From assembly GCA_900557165.1 (NCBI GenBank), contig USRS01000094.1:1-8615 (forward strand): a DNA stretch of 8,615 nt. Direction: 5' to 3'. The notes beneath the pieces were generated by a model. That model saw nothing but the letters and a program-made list of their open reading frames with translations. It was not told the origin of the DNA and ran no database searches. Shown one piece after another: positions 1-6,567 of this stretch (position 1 is its first letter; each line of letters opens with the position of its first letter). The position numbers and the translations under genes are program-made. This DNA comes from an uncultured Clostridium sp. Its GTDB lineage: Bacteria; Bacillota; Clostridia; Peptostreptococcales; Peptostreptococcaceae.

Positions 1-147
1 AAATTGGGATAGTAGTTTAGTAGTAGTTGGAAAGATGACAATTATAACAAATATATAATTTACAAAATTCACTATTCAACCCCTTAAAAACTTTATTTGT
101 TTTTTGATAAATAAAGATTTATTAGAGTTATAGGAGGAGTTATCTAC

Positions 148-1383
148 ATGAAAACGATAATATCTCTAGGTCTTGCTGTAGCTTTAAGCTCATCTCCTGT
201 TGTGGAACTAGGTGCGACTGTAGCTAAGGCACAATCGCTAAAAGATGCCGAATTGAGTTCTCAAAATGCAAATACGAATTTATTATCAGAAACGCAAAAT
301 GAGAGTACAAGTTCTACTGATGTAAATTCAGATGAACCATTGAATCAAGAAACAGTAAAACCAACTATAAAAGAAGAAACAAAGACAACGGTAAAAGCTG
401 AAAATAAAGAAGAAGTTAAAAAATATGTTAAAGCAGGGTGTAGAGGATTTAGTGTGTCTAAAAAGAATATAGAAAATAGGGACATATTTCAATATATCAA
501 TAGTTTTAGTGATATTTGTGAAAATAATGACGAAATAGCAAGTATTTCAATGGGAAGTGACTATTCATCTTATGATTCAAATAATATGATGGTATATATA
601 AATCTAAAAAATAAAAAAACAAAGAAGATAAAAGAATATAAAATAGAAATAGAAGAAGGTATAAATTTAGATAGTGCTTATAAAGTTTTACCAGTTAGAA
701 ACAATGACAATATTTATTTAGCAATTATATCTTCATTATATAATGAAAACTCTCTAGGAAATGACGATATATATAAACAAACATATTTAAATCTATATAA
801 AATAAATTTATCAACACAAAAATCTAAATGTATTATAAGTAAATCTTATGAAGCAAGTGAAATGAATGTTTCAAATGAAAATGGATTTGTTAGAGGGAAT
901 GTATGTTATTTTCTAGTTAACATGAAAAATAAAAAAAATGGTGAGATGGAAACTTGTTTATTTGCTTTTAATGTTATTACTAAGGATGTTAATGTTACAA
1001 ACTTGAAAATAGGTAACAAGGAAATTACTAATTATTATGTAGATGATAATGAAGTACTACTTAGTAGTGAATTTGATGATGAAAGTGAAAAATTACAAAT
1101 TATAACTGTGAATTTAAATACATATAATGTTAAAAAGATTAATGAAATAAATGTAACATGTAGAGAAGATAAAAATAAAAATATAGTAGACATGAGAGAA
1201 GATAAAAATAAAATATTTATTATTATGAGTGAGTCAAGCTATGATGGAAGTTTTGATGCAGATATGAATTATTATATTTATGTAATAAATAAGGAAAATA
1301 ATAAAAATTTGTATAAAGGAAAGATAAAAGAAAAAAATATAGAAAATATAGATTTTGGAATTTTAAAGAAAGAAGAAATATAA
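148..1383 (+). CDS. Secreted Asn/Lys-rich protein of unknown function, possible beta-propeller
   Basis: I do not recognise a family for this 411-residue protein. Residues 1-28 look like a signal peptide: Lys2, a hydrophobic stretch (IISLGLAVAL) and an A-K-A site before Gln29, so the product is probably exported. Residues 30-92 are a low-complexity Ser/Thr/Asn/Glu/Lys linker. From about residue 98 the chain alternates short beta-like strands with polar turns. Roughly five units of the style 'hydrophobic strand, charged turn, L-x-hydrophobic-Y-x-I-N' can be seen near 142-169, 185-230, 249-288, 300-335 and 353-394. This resembles degenerate propeller blades, but it is an inference from pattern. 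Residues 339-349 and 350-360 are a tandem repeat starting R-E-D-K-N-K. No catalytic motif, sortase signal or membrane anchor is visible at the C-terminus. The ATG is supported by AGGAGG at 132-137 with good spacing. The gene appears monocistronic, since 298 bases separate it from the next gene. Exported status is fairly sure; function is unknown. Confidence 0.8.
   Translation: MKTIISLGLAVALSSSPVVELGATVAKAQSLKDAELSSQNANTNLLSETQNESTSSTDVNSDEPLNQETVKPTIKEETKTTVKAENKEEVKKYVKAGCRGFSVSKKNIENRDIFQYINSFSDICENNDEIASISMGSDYSSYDSNNMMVYINLKNKKTKKIKEYKIEIEEGINLDSAYKVLPVRNNDNIYLAIISSLYNENSLGNDDIYKQTYLNLYKINLSTQKSKCIISKSYEASEMNVSNENGFVRGNVCYFLVNMKNKKNGEMETCLFAFNVITKDVNVTNLKIGNKEITNYYVDDNEVLLSSEFDDESEKLQIITVNLNTYNVKKINEINVTCREDKNKNIVDMREDKNKIFIIMSESSYDGSFDADMNYYIYVINKENNKNLYKGKIKEKNIENIDFGILKKEEI
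1162..1213 (+). repeat. In-frame tandem duplication inside the secreted protein gene
   Basis: The same 19 bases (agagaagataaaaataaaa) occur at 1162-1180 and 1195-1213, a period of 33 bases or 11 codons. They encode the adjacent R-E-D-K-N-K units at residues 339-349 and 350-360. The exact DNA identity suggests a fairly recent duplication or slippage event. The remainder of each 33-base unit has diverged. Confidence 0.7.
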
Positions 1384-1428
1384 ATATAATTAGTCATATA
1401 AGGCAGATATCTTAAATATAAATTAATA

Positions 1429-1490
1429 TGTATGTGGTGCTAGCTTTTTACTTATAAATTTGGAATTCCAATATATTAGCACCATGTACG
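1429..1490. repeat. Imperfect inverted repeat with nested 12-bp palindrome
   Basis: The arm at 1430-1442 (gtatgtggtgcta) pairs with 1477-1489 (tagcaccatgtac) over 13 positions, 11 Watson-Crick and two G-U when read as plus-strand RNA. G-U pairs could extend it by one at each end. The 33-base interior contains the perfect palindrome ttggaattccaa at 1460-1471. No U-run follows the right arm, so it is not a standard intrinsic terminator. It could be a transcript structure upstream of the ABC operon, a double-stranded protein-binding site, or a relic of a small mobile repeat; the sequence does not decide. Confidence 0.6.
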
Positions 1491-1617
1491 CCGATTATTT
1501 TGAGGTGATAATAAAAAGTTACTAAAGATAAGTTTGATAATCCTATATTTGTTGATGATAAATAGATAAAGGAATTGAATAAAAAATAGAAGAGTATGGC
1601 GAGTAATATAAGTCTTA

Positions 1618-1646
1618 TTGAATAAAACTATTAACTATAGTAATAT
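1618..1646 (+). promoter_or_regulatory. Weak candidate promoter for the ABC operon
   Basis: TTGAAT (1618-1623) and TAATAT (1641-1646) are separated by 17 bases, which would place transcription start about 30 bases before the TTG start codon. Each box matches the sigma-A consensus at only four of six positions. An alternative pair, TTGATA (1534-1539) with GATAAA (1557-1562), also has 17-base spacing. In DNA this AT-rich neither is secure. Confidence 0.3.
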
Positions 1647-1681
1647 GAAAATAAGGCTTAATTTATTTTAGGAGTGATACT

Positions 1682-2641
1682 TTGAAAAAAATCTTAACAT
1701 TAATACTCACTATAATTTTAGGAGTAAGTGCAGTAGGATGCAATTTAACATCAAAAGAAGTAAAGATAATAAGTGGAAATAGTTTAGATGGAATTTCCAT
1801 AAGCAAACTTATAAAAGAAGAGAATGAAATAAAAAAGGGGTATAATACTACATACAATATAGAAAATAAAAAAGAAAAATTAGAAAAATCTTTAGATAAT
1901 GAAAAATATGATATAGCCATAGTGCCAACAGATATGGCAACCAAGGTTTATAATAAAAACTCAAATTATCAAATATGTGCAAGTATAGGTGAAGGTTCAT
2001 ATTATTTAGTTACATCAGATCCAACTATTACAGGATTTAACTCTACTTTGATTAACAAAGATGTCGCTATAATAGAAGAAAACTCAATGATAGATATAAT
2101 ATCAAAATCTATATTAAATAAAAATAATATAGATGACTCAAAAGTAAACTTTAAATATGTAAGCAGTGCTCCAGAAATTGTTACAACATTGGCACTAGGA
2201 AATATTAGAACTGGCATAGTTCCAGAAACATCACTTACCACGTTATTGTACAAACATAGTGGACTTAAAATTTTAACATCTACAAATGAAGCTTACGAAA
2301 AAGCTTTTAATATAAAAGAAGGATATTCTCAGTTTAGCATAATAGTAAAAAAAGATTTTGCTAAAGATAATAAAGAGTATGTAAATGAATTTTTATCAAA
2401 AGTAAAATCAAGTATAGATTTTGTAAATAAAAATCCTCTTCAAGCCGGAGCCTATGGAGAAGAGTTAAGCATACCAATAAAACCACAAGTTTTATCAAAA
2501 GCTATAAAAAGATGTAATCTGAAATTTATAATAGTGGATGAATTTAAAAATAATTACAAAGAATTATTTAATATACTATACAATTATAATAAAGAAGCTG
2601 TAGGGGGAACAGTTATAGATGAGTCAATTTACTACAAATAA
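1682..2641 (+). CDS. ABC importer substrate-binding lipoprotein (SsuA/TauA/NitT-like)
   Basis: This is the extracytoplasmic binding protein that would capture a small solute and deliver it to the permease encoded next. The 319-residue chain begins with a lipoprotein signal peptide: Lys2-Lys3, a hydrophobic core, then A-V-G-C with the lipidated cysteine at residue 20. The body has features of periplasmic-binding-protein type II folds of the nitrate/sulfonate/taurine group: D-I-A-I-V-P-T-D near 77-84, and A-P-E-I-V-T-T-L-A-L-G at 163-173 followed by R-T-G-I-V-P-E at 176-182, typical of these receptors. The start is TTG at 1682, supported by AGGAG at 1670-1674 and by the signal peptide beginning exactly there. 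The last 23 bases overlap the permease gene. The transported compound cannot be read from the sequence; sulfonates, a nitrogen source or a vitamin precursor are all possible. The importer role is secure, the substrate unknown. Confidence 0.88.
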   Translation: MKKILTLILTIILGVSAVGCNLTSKEVKIISGNSLDGISISKLIKEENEIKKGYNTTYNIENKKEKLEKSLDNEKYDIAIVPTDMATKVYNKNSNYQICASIGEGSYYLVTSDPTITGFNSTLINKDVAIIEENSMIDIISKSILNKNNIDDSKVNFKYVSSAPEIVTTLALGNIRTGIVPETSLTTLLYKHSGLKILTSTNEAYEKAFNIKEGYSQFSIIVKKDFAKDNKEYVNEFLSKVKSSIDFVNKNPLQAGAYGEELSIPIKPQVLSKAIKRCNLKFIIVDEFKNNYKELFNILYNYNKEAVGGTVIDESIYYK

Positions 2642-3395
2642 AAAAATATTTTCTGATAAAAATAAAATACAGGTAGCACTATCATGTGTTATCCTGTTAT
2701 TTTTATGGGAAATAATAGCCTTAAAAATAAATAATAATATTTACCTTCCAACGTTAGGAGAGGTTTTTATAAGTATAAAGGAAATTATTACAGATAGCAG
2801 ATTTGTATTAGATGTTATCTCAACAATAACAAGATGTATTTTAAGTTTTATCATGGCTTTAATATCAGCCTTTGTACTTGGTATAATTTCAAATAGTTTA
2901 AATATATTTAAAAATTTTTTAACTCCACTGACATCTCTAGCTCGTTCAATTCCCAATATGGTTTTAATAGTTTTAACCTTAATATGGTTTAGCAAAGAAA
3001 GTGCACCTTATATAGTCGTATTTATTATGATATTTCCAGTTTTATATGATGCCATTTTAGGCTCTATGAAAAATATAGATAAAAATATTTTAGAAATGGC
3101 AGACTTATATAAAATATCAAGAAAAGATAAAATTTTAAATATATATTTACCATCCATTAAATTTTCTTTAATTTCAATTTTATCTTCCACCATATCTCTA
3201 GGTTTTAAAATAGTAATTGCAGGAGAAGTTTATGGACAACCTTTATATGGAATTGGAGCTATGATTCAAAGTGAAAAAGTAAACTTTAATACTACGGCAA
3301 TCTTTGCATGGATAATAATTATAGTTATTATTTCATCTTTATTAAATCTTATGGAAAAAATAATGTTGAGGAGAGTTTTTATATGGAGAAGGTAG
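2619..3395 (+). CDS. ABC importer permease (SsuC/TauC-like)
   Basis: This 258-residue integral membrane subunit would form the channel of the importer, probably as a homodimer. About six hydrophobic segments are visible, near residues 17-36, 66-90, 110-125, 129-147, 184-203 and 228-245. The cytoplasmic coupling loop that docks on the ATPase lies at about 159-178 (E-M-A-D-L-Y-K-I-S then Y-L-P). It corresponds to the EAA motif of binding-protein-dependent permeases, with Ile where the family usually has Gly. The preceding L-P-T-L-G-E-V segment (43-49) is also typical of SsuC-type permeases. The start codon lies inside the end of the binding-protein gene, with a G-rich ribosome-binding site (AGGGGG, 2602-2607) within that gene, so translation is probably coupled. 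The gene end overlaps the ATPase start by 13 bases. Identification as a permease is secure; no substrate inference is possible. Confidence 0.9.
   Translation: MSQFTTNKKIFSDKNKIQVALSCVILLFLWEIIALKINNNIYLPTLGEVFISIKEIITDSRFVLDVISTITRCILSFIMALISAFVLGIISNSLNIFKNFLTPLTSLARSIPNMVLIVLTLIWFSKESAPYIVVFIMIFPVLYDAILGSMKNIDKNILEMADLYKISRKDKILNIYLPSIKFSLISILSSTISLGFKIVIAGEVYGQPLYGIGAMIQSEKVNFNTTAIFAWIIIIVIISSLLNLMEKIMLRRVFIWRR
3368..3373 (+). promoter_or_regulatory. Ribosome-binding site deciding the ATPase start
   Basis: GAGGAG lies nine bases before the ATG at 3383, inside the permease gene. A frame-compatible ATG at 3308 would add 25 residues, but those are simply the permease end read in another frame and lack family similarity. 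The start at 3383 is therefore preferred. Confidence 0.8.
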
Positions 3396-4063
3396 AAAAT
3401 ATAATATGTATAAAAAATATAAATAAGAAATTAAATAATAAAACTGTATTTGAAAATTTTCATATAGATTTTTATAAAAATCAGATAAATTGTATTGTTG
3501 GTAAATCAGGATGTGGTAAAAGTACGTTGTTAAATATTATAAGCGGAGTTATGGAAAATGATACGAAAAATTTTCAAACTATAGATAATGAAAGTATAAG
3601 TTATATATTTCAAGATGATAGATTAATTGATTGGTTAACAGTTGGAGAAAATATAAATTTAGTAGTAAAAAAACTATATAATAAGAAAAAATGTTATGCT
3701 TTATGTGACAAATATTTAGATTTAGTTGGTATAAAAGAATACAAGGATTATTACCCTCAAATGTTAAGTGGAGGACTTAGACAAAGAGTTAATATTGCTA
3801 GAGCATTTATTTATCCGTCAAAATTTATTATAATGGATGAACCATTTAAATCTATTGATATGATAAATAAAGAAATAATAATGAATAATTTTAGAAAAAT
3901 ACTAGAAAAGGAAAAAAGAACAGTCTTATTTGTAACACATGATATGGATGAAGCACTTTTGTTGTCAGATAAAATATATGTGTTAGGAAACTCACCAGTA
4001 AAAATCAAAAAAGTGTTTGAAAATAAAAATATTACAAAAGATGAAATTTATAAATTAATCTAA
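3383..4063 (+). CDS. ABC importer ATP-binding protein (SsuB/TauB-like)
   Basis: This is the cytoplasmic ATPase that powers the importer, probably as a dimer. In the 226-residue product all nucleotide-binding motifs are present in order: Walker A G-K-S-G-C-G-K-S-T at 40-48, Q-loop F-Q-D-D at 76-79, signature L-S-G-G at 128-131 followed by L-R-Q-R-V, Walker B F-I-I-M-D-E at 148-153 with catalytic Glu153, D-loop S-I-D at 157-159, and switch His186 in V-T-H-D. The Q-loop context (D-R-L-I-D-W-L-T-V) closely resembles SsuB/TauB-type ATPases. Length is slightly short for the group because the usual region between Walker A and the Q-loop is compact. The ATG at 3383 overlaps the permease end by 13 bases. 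All catalytic residues look intact, so it should be active. No clear terminator follows the stop codon. Confidence 0.93.
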   Translation: MEKVENIICIKNINKKLNNKTVFENFHIDFYKNQINCIVGKSGCGKSTLLNIISGVMENDTKNFQTIDNESISYIFQDDRLIDWLTVGENINLVVKKLYNKKKCYALCDKYLDLVGIKEYKDYYPQMLSGGLRQRVNIARAFIYPSKFIIMDEPFKSIDMINKEIIMNNFRKILEKEKRTVLFVTHDMDEALLLSDKIYVLGNSPVKIKKVFENKNITKDEIYKLI

Positions 4064-4092
4064 TATATTCATAAAGTAAAGAATTTATCTAG

Positions 4093-4121
4093 TTGATTAT
4101 TGACAAATAATGTTATAAAAT
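4093..4121 (+). promoter_or_regulatory. Candidate promoter for the Nudix-pepP unit
   Basis: TTGATT (4093-4098) and TAAAAT (4116-4121) are separated by 17 bases, in the 91-base gap after the ABC operon. The -10 box matches the sigma-A consensus at five of six positions and the -35 at four. An overlapping perfect TTGACA at 4100-4105 has no good -10 at standard spacing. Transcription would start near 4128, about 27 bases before the ATG. Confidence 0.5.
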
Positions 4122-4144
4122 TTGGGATAAGAGCATTATTTAGT

Positions 4145-4149
4145 GGAGG
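4145..4149 (+). promoter_or_regulatory. Ribosome-binding site deciding the Nudix start
   Basis: GGAGG lies five bases before ATG 4155. The in-frame GTG at 4143 overlaps this site and cannot be the start it serves, so ATG 4155 is chosen. Confidence 0.75.
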
Positions 4150-4154
4150 TATAT

Positions 4155-4715
4155 ATGAGTTTAAAAGAAAAAATAGAAAATTATTTACCTTATAATATTG
4201 AAGAGCAAAAAGATAAAGAGCTTATATTAAAATATATGGATATTTTTGATGATGTACTTACTAGAAAAAATGAGATTGGACATTTTACTTCGTCTTGTTG
4301 GATAGTAAATAAAGAAAAAACAAAAGTATTGATGGTATATCATAACATCTATGATTCATGGTCATGGGTTGGAGGTCATGCAGATGGTGATGACGATTTA
4401 CTGCATGTATCTTTAAAAGAAGCCAGTGAAGAAACTGGATTAAAAAATGTAATTCCTTTATCTAAAGATATTTTTTCCTTAGAAGTTTTAGGAGTAGATG
4501 GTCATATGAAAAAAGAAGGGTATATCTCTACTCACATACATTTAAATATTACTTATTTACTTTGTGCCAATGAAAATGATATAACTCATATTAAAGAAGA
4601 TGAAAATAGTGATGTAAAATGGTTTGAGCTAGAAGAAGCAATTAAAGCTAGTAGTGAACCTCATATGAAAAAAATATATAACAAATTAAATAATAAATTA
4701 AAAAACTTAAAATAG
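4155..4715 (+). CDS. Nudix hydrolase family protein
   Basis: Nudix enzymes hydrolyse nucleoside diphosphates linked to another group, using divalent metal ions bound by the Nudix-box glutamates. In this 186-residue protein the box spans Gly74 to Leu96. It fits G-x5-E-x7-R-E-U-x-E-E-x-G-U, with Asp80 in place of the first Glu and Lys88 in place of Arg. The metal-binding core E89-x-x-E92-E93 and Gly95 are intact, so activity is likely. Residues 1-45 form a polar, probably helical N-terminal extension before the domain. The W-S-W-V-G-G-H segment preceding the box is typical of one Nudix subgroup that includes isopentenyl-diphosphate-isomerase-like and uncharacterised members, but substrate cannot be assigned. 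The stop codon is 15 bases before the aminopeptidase gene, so the two are probably co-transcribed. Confidence 0.88.
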   Translation: MSLKEKIENYLPYNIEEQKDKELILKYMDIFDDVLTRKNEIGHFTSSCWIVNKEKTKVLMVYHNIYDSWSWVGGHADGDDDLLHVSLKEASEETGLKNVIPLSKDIFSLEVLGVDGHMKKEGYISTHIHLNITYLLCANENDITHIKEDENSDVKWFELEEAIKASSEPHMKKIYNKLNNKLKNLK

Positions 4716-4730
4716 TAAAGGAGGTTTTAT

Positions 4731-6509
4731 ATGATTAATAATAGAATTGAAAAATTAAGAAGCTTAATGAAAGAAAAAGATATATTTGCCTACATAATTC
4801 CATCAGCTGATTATCATCAAAGTGAATATGTTGGAGAATTTTTTAAAGGAAGAGAGTTTATATCAGGATTTACTGGTTCAGCAGGAACTGTAGTTATAAC
4901 TCAAGAAAAAGCCATACTTTGGACAGATGGAAGATATTTTTTACAAGCAGAAGAAGAGTTATCAACTTCTTGTGTAGAACTTTATAAAATGGGTCAAGAA
5001 AACGTTCCAACTACTTTTGAATATATAGAAAATGAAGTTCCTTCAGGGTCTAAAGTAGGATTTGATGGTAGAACTATAAGTGCAGCAATGGGAGCTATAT
5101 TAGAATTAAATTTAGCTAAGAAAAATATAACTATATCTTATGAAGATGACTTACTAAATGAAATATGGGAAGATAGACCAGCCTTATCTGATGCAAAAGC
5201 GTTTTTATTAGATATTAAATATAGTGGTGAAGACTTTACAAGTAAAATAGCTAGAGTTAGAGAGTGGATGAGAGAAAATAATACAACAACTCATATATTA
5301 ACAAGTTTAGATGATATAGCTTGGTTATTTAATATAAGAGGTGGGGATATAAAATATAACCCAGTTGTACTTTCTTATGCAGTAATTACTTTAGACAAAG
5401 CCATATTATTTGTAGATGAAAATAAATTAAATGATGAGATAAAAACAAGCTTTGGTGAAGAAGTAGTAGAAATAAAAAATTACTTTGAAATATATGAATT
5501 TGTTAAAACTATAAATAAAGAAGAAATAGTTTTAATTGATAGTAATAAAATAAGTTACTCAATATTAAAAAATATACCAGCAGGCGTAAAAGTAGTTAAT
5601 GGTATGAATCCTTCAACTAAATTTAAGGCACAAAAAAATTCTGTTGAAATAGAAAATACTAAAAAGGCTCATATAAGAGATGGTGTTGCAGTAACTAAGT
5701 TTATGTACTGGTTAAAAAATAACATAGGAAAAATAGAAATAACTGAACTAAGTGCAGCAGATAAAATAACTGAACTTAGAAGAGAACAAGGTAAATTTAT
5801 AGAAGAAAGTTTTGGCACAATAGCTGGATATGCATCAAATGGAGCAATAATTCACTATAGTGTAACAAAAGAAAGTAATACAACACTTAAGGATAGAGGA
5901 TTATTCTTATTAGATTCAGGCGGACAATATTTTGATGGAACAACTGATATAACTAGAACTTTTGCCTTAGGAGAGCTTACTGAAGAAGAAAAATATCACT
6001 TTACAACTGTTGCTAGAGCAATGATAAGATTATCAGATGTGAAATTTTTACATGGAGTTAATGGATATTATTTAGATATACTTGCAAGGGGAATCTTATG
6101 GAATGAAGGTCTTAATTACAACCATGGAACAGGCCATGGTGTAGGTCATGTACTAAATGTTCATGAAGGGCCAAATGGATTTAGATTAGATAATAAAGAA
6201 TCAGCAATATTAGAAGAAGGCATGATAACTACTAATGAACCAGGATTTTATAAAGCTGGCTCTCATGGAATAAGATTAGAAAATGAAATGCTTTGTGTAA
6301 AAGGTGAAAAAAATGAATTTGGTCAATTTATGGAATTTGAACCAATAACAATAGCACCTATAGATTTAGATGCTATAAATGTGGAACTTATGAAAGAAGA
6401 TGAAAAAGCATACTTAAATGAATATCACAAGATGGTATTCGATACAGTAAGTCCTTTCTTAACTACAGAAGAAACTAACTGGTTAAAAGAATATACTAGA
6501 GCAATATAA
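4731..6509 (+). CDS. pepP: Xaa-Pro aminopeptidase (M24B, aminopeptidase P, long form)
   Basis: This cytoplasmic metallopeptidase removes the N-terminal residue from peptides whose second residue is proline, helping the cell use proline-containing peptides. The 592-residue product has the three-part architecture of the long, eukaryotic-like form: two creatinase-type N-terminal domains (about 1-140 and 155-300) and a C-terminal pita-bread catalytic domain (about 310-530), then a C-terminal tail. All five metal ligands of the family are visible: Asp395 (L-L-D-S-G-G), Asp406 (D-G-T-T-D-I-T-R-T), His469 (G-T-G-H-G), Glu503 (N-E-P-G-F-Y) and Glu517 (I-R-L-E-N). Their spacing (11, 63, 34, 14) is the same as I recall for human XPNPEP1. 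These ligands bind two metal ions, usually manganese. His478 in N-V-H-E-G-P is also conserved. AAAGGAGG at 4717-4724 precedes the ATG. The gene ends just before a strong terminator. Complete and probably active. Confidence 0.95.
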   Translation: MINNRIEKLRSLMKEKDIFAYIIPSADYHQSEYVGEFFKGREFISGFTGSAGTVVITQEKAILWTDGRYFLQAEEELSTSCVELYKMGQENVPTTFEYIENEVPSGSKVGFDGRTISAAMGAILELNLAKKNITISYEDDLLNEIWEDRPALSDAKAFLLDIKYSGEDFTSKIARVREWMRENNTTTHILTSLDDIAWLFNIRGGDIKYNPVVLSYAVITLDKAILFVDENKLNDEIKTSFGEEVVEIKNYFEIYEFVKTINKEEIVLIDSNKISYSILKNIPAGVKVVNGMNPSTKFKAQKNSVEIENTKKAHIRDGVAVTKFMYWLKNNIGKIEITELSAADKITELRREQGKFIEESFGTIAGYASNGAIIHYSVTKESNTTLKDRGLFLLDSGGQYFDGTTDITRTFALGELTEEEKYHFTTVARAMIRLSDVKFLHGVNGYYLDILARGILWNEGLNYNHGTGHGVGHVLNVHEGPNGFRLDNKESAILEEGMITTNEPGFYKAGSHGIRLENEMLCVKGEKNEFGQFMEFEPITIAPIDLDAINVELMKEDEKAYLNEYHKMVFDTVSPFLTTEETNWLKEYTRAI

Positions 6510-6519
6510 AAATATATCA

Positions 6520-6567
6520 AATTAAAATTAAGGCTATGATTTTACAATCATAGCCTTAATTTTAATT
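6520..6567. terminator. Bidirectional intrinsic terminator between convergent genes
   Basis: A perfect 21-bp stem (6520-6540 with 6547-6567) encloses the six-base loop tttaca. The core aggctatgat/atcatagcct is flanked by A-rich and T-rich arms, which give a U-rich tail in both directions. It lies directly after the aminopeptidase stop codon, and its right arm overlaps the stop codon of the opposing hydrolase gene (6562-6564). It therefore should end transcription from both sides. Confidence 0.9.

Larger units (their letters stand above)
1384..1681. other. Intergenic region ahead of the ABC operon
   Basis: These 298 bases contain no intact gene. They hold an inverted repeat with a central palindrome (1429-1490) and a GAGGTGAT Shine-Dalgarno-like string (1502-1509) not followed by a start codon. 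Short open stretches broken by stops (about 1510-1623) may be a decayed gene or chance. Candidate -35/-10 pairs lie close to the operon start. There is no T-box consensus and no TPP-type conserved core that I can see. Confidence 0.6.

Noticed and set aside
2..58. Open frame from the left edge ending in TAA at 56-58, possibly the end of an upstream gene
   Set aside because: Only 18 codons are visible and there is no recognisable motif; a run this short is expected by chance in this DNA.
54..59. TATAAT as a promoter -10 box for the first gene
   Set aside because: No acceptable -35 box lies at 16-18 bases upstream; TATAAT alone is common in sequence this AT-rich.
91..116. Eight-base inverted repeat (ctttattt / aaataaag) with a ten-base loop before the first gene
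   Set aside because: The stem is almost entirely A-T and is followed by no U-run; it is too weak to call a terminator or regulatory hairpin.
1460..1471. The palindrome as an insertion-sequence end or target site
   Set aside because: No transposase gene, terminal inverted repeats of an element, or target-site duplication is visible around it.
1384..1681. A known riboswitch or T-box controlling the ABC operon
   Set aside because: I found no T-box GGTGG-ACCGCG-like element and no TPP, SAM or cobalamin core motifs; only the unexplained hairpin is present.
3308..3382. A 25-residue N-terminal extension of the ATPase
   Set aside because: It is the permease end read out of frame, with no ribosome-binding site; the strong GAGGAG site points to ATG 3383.
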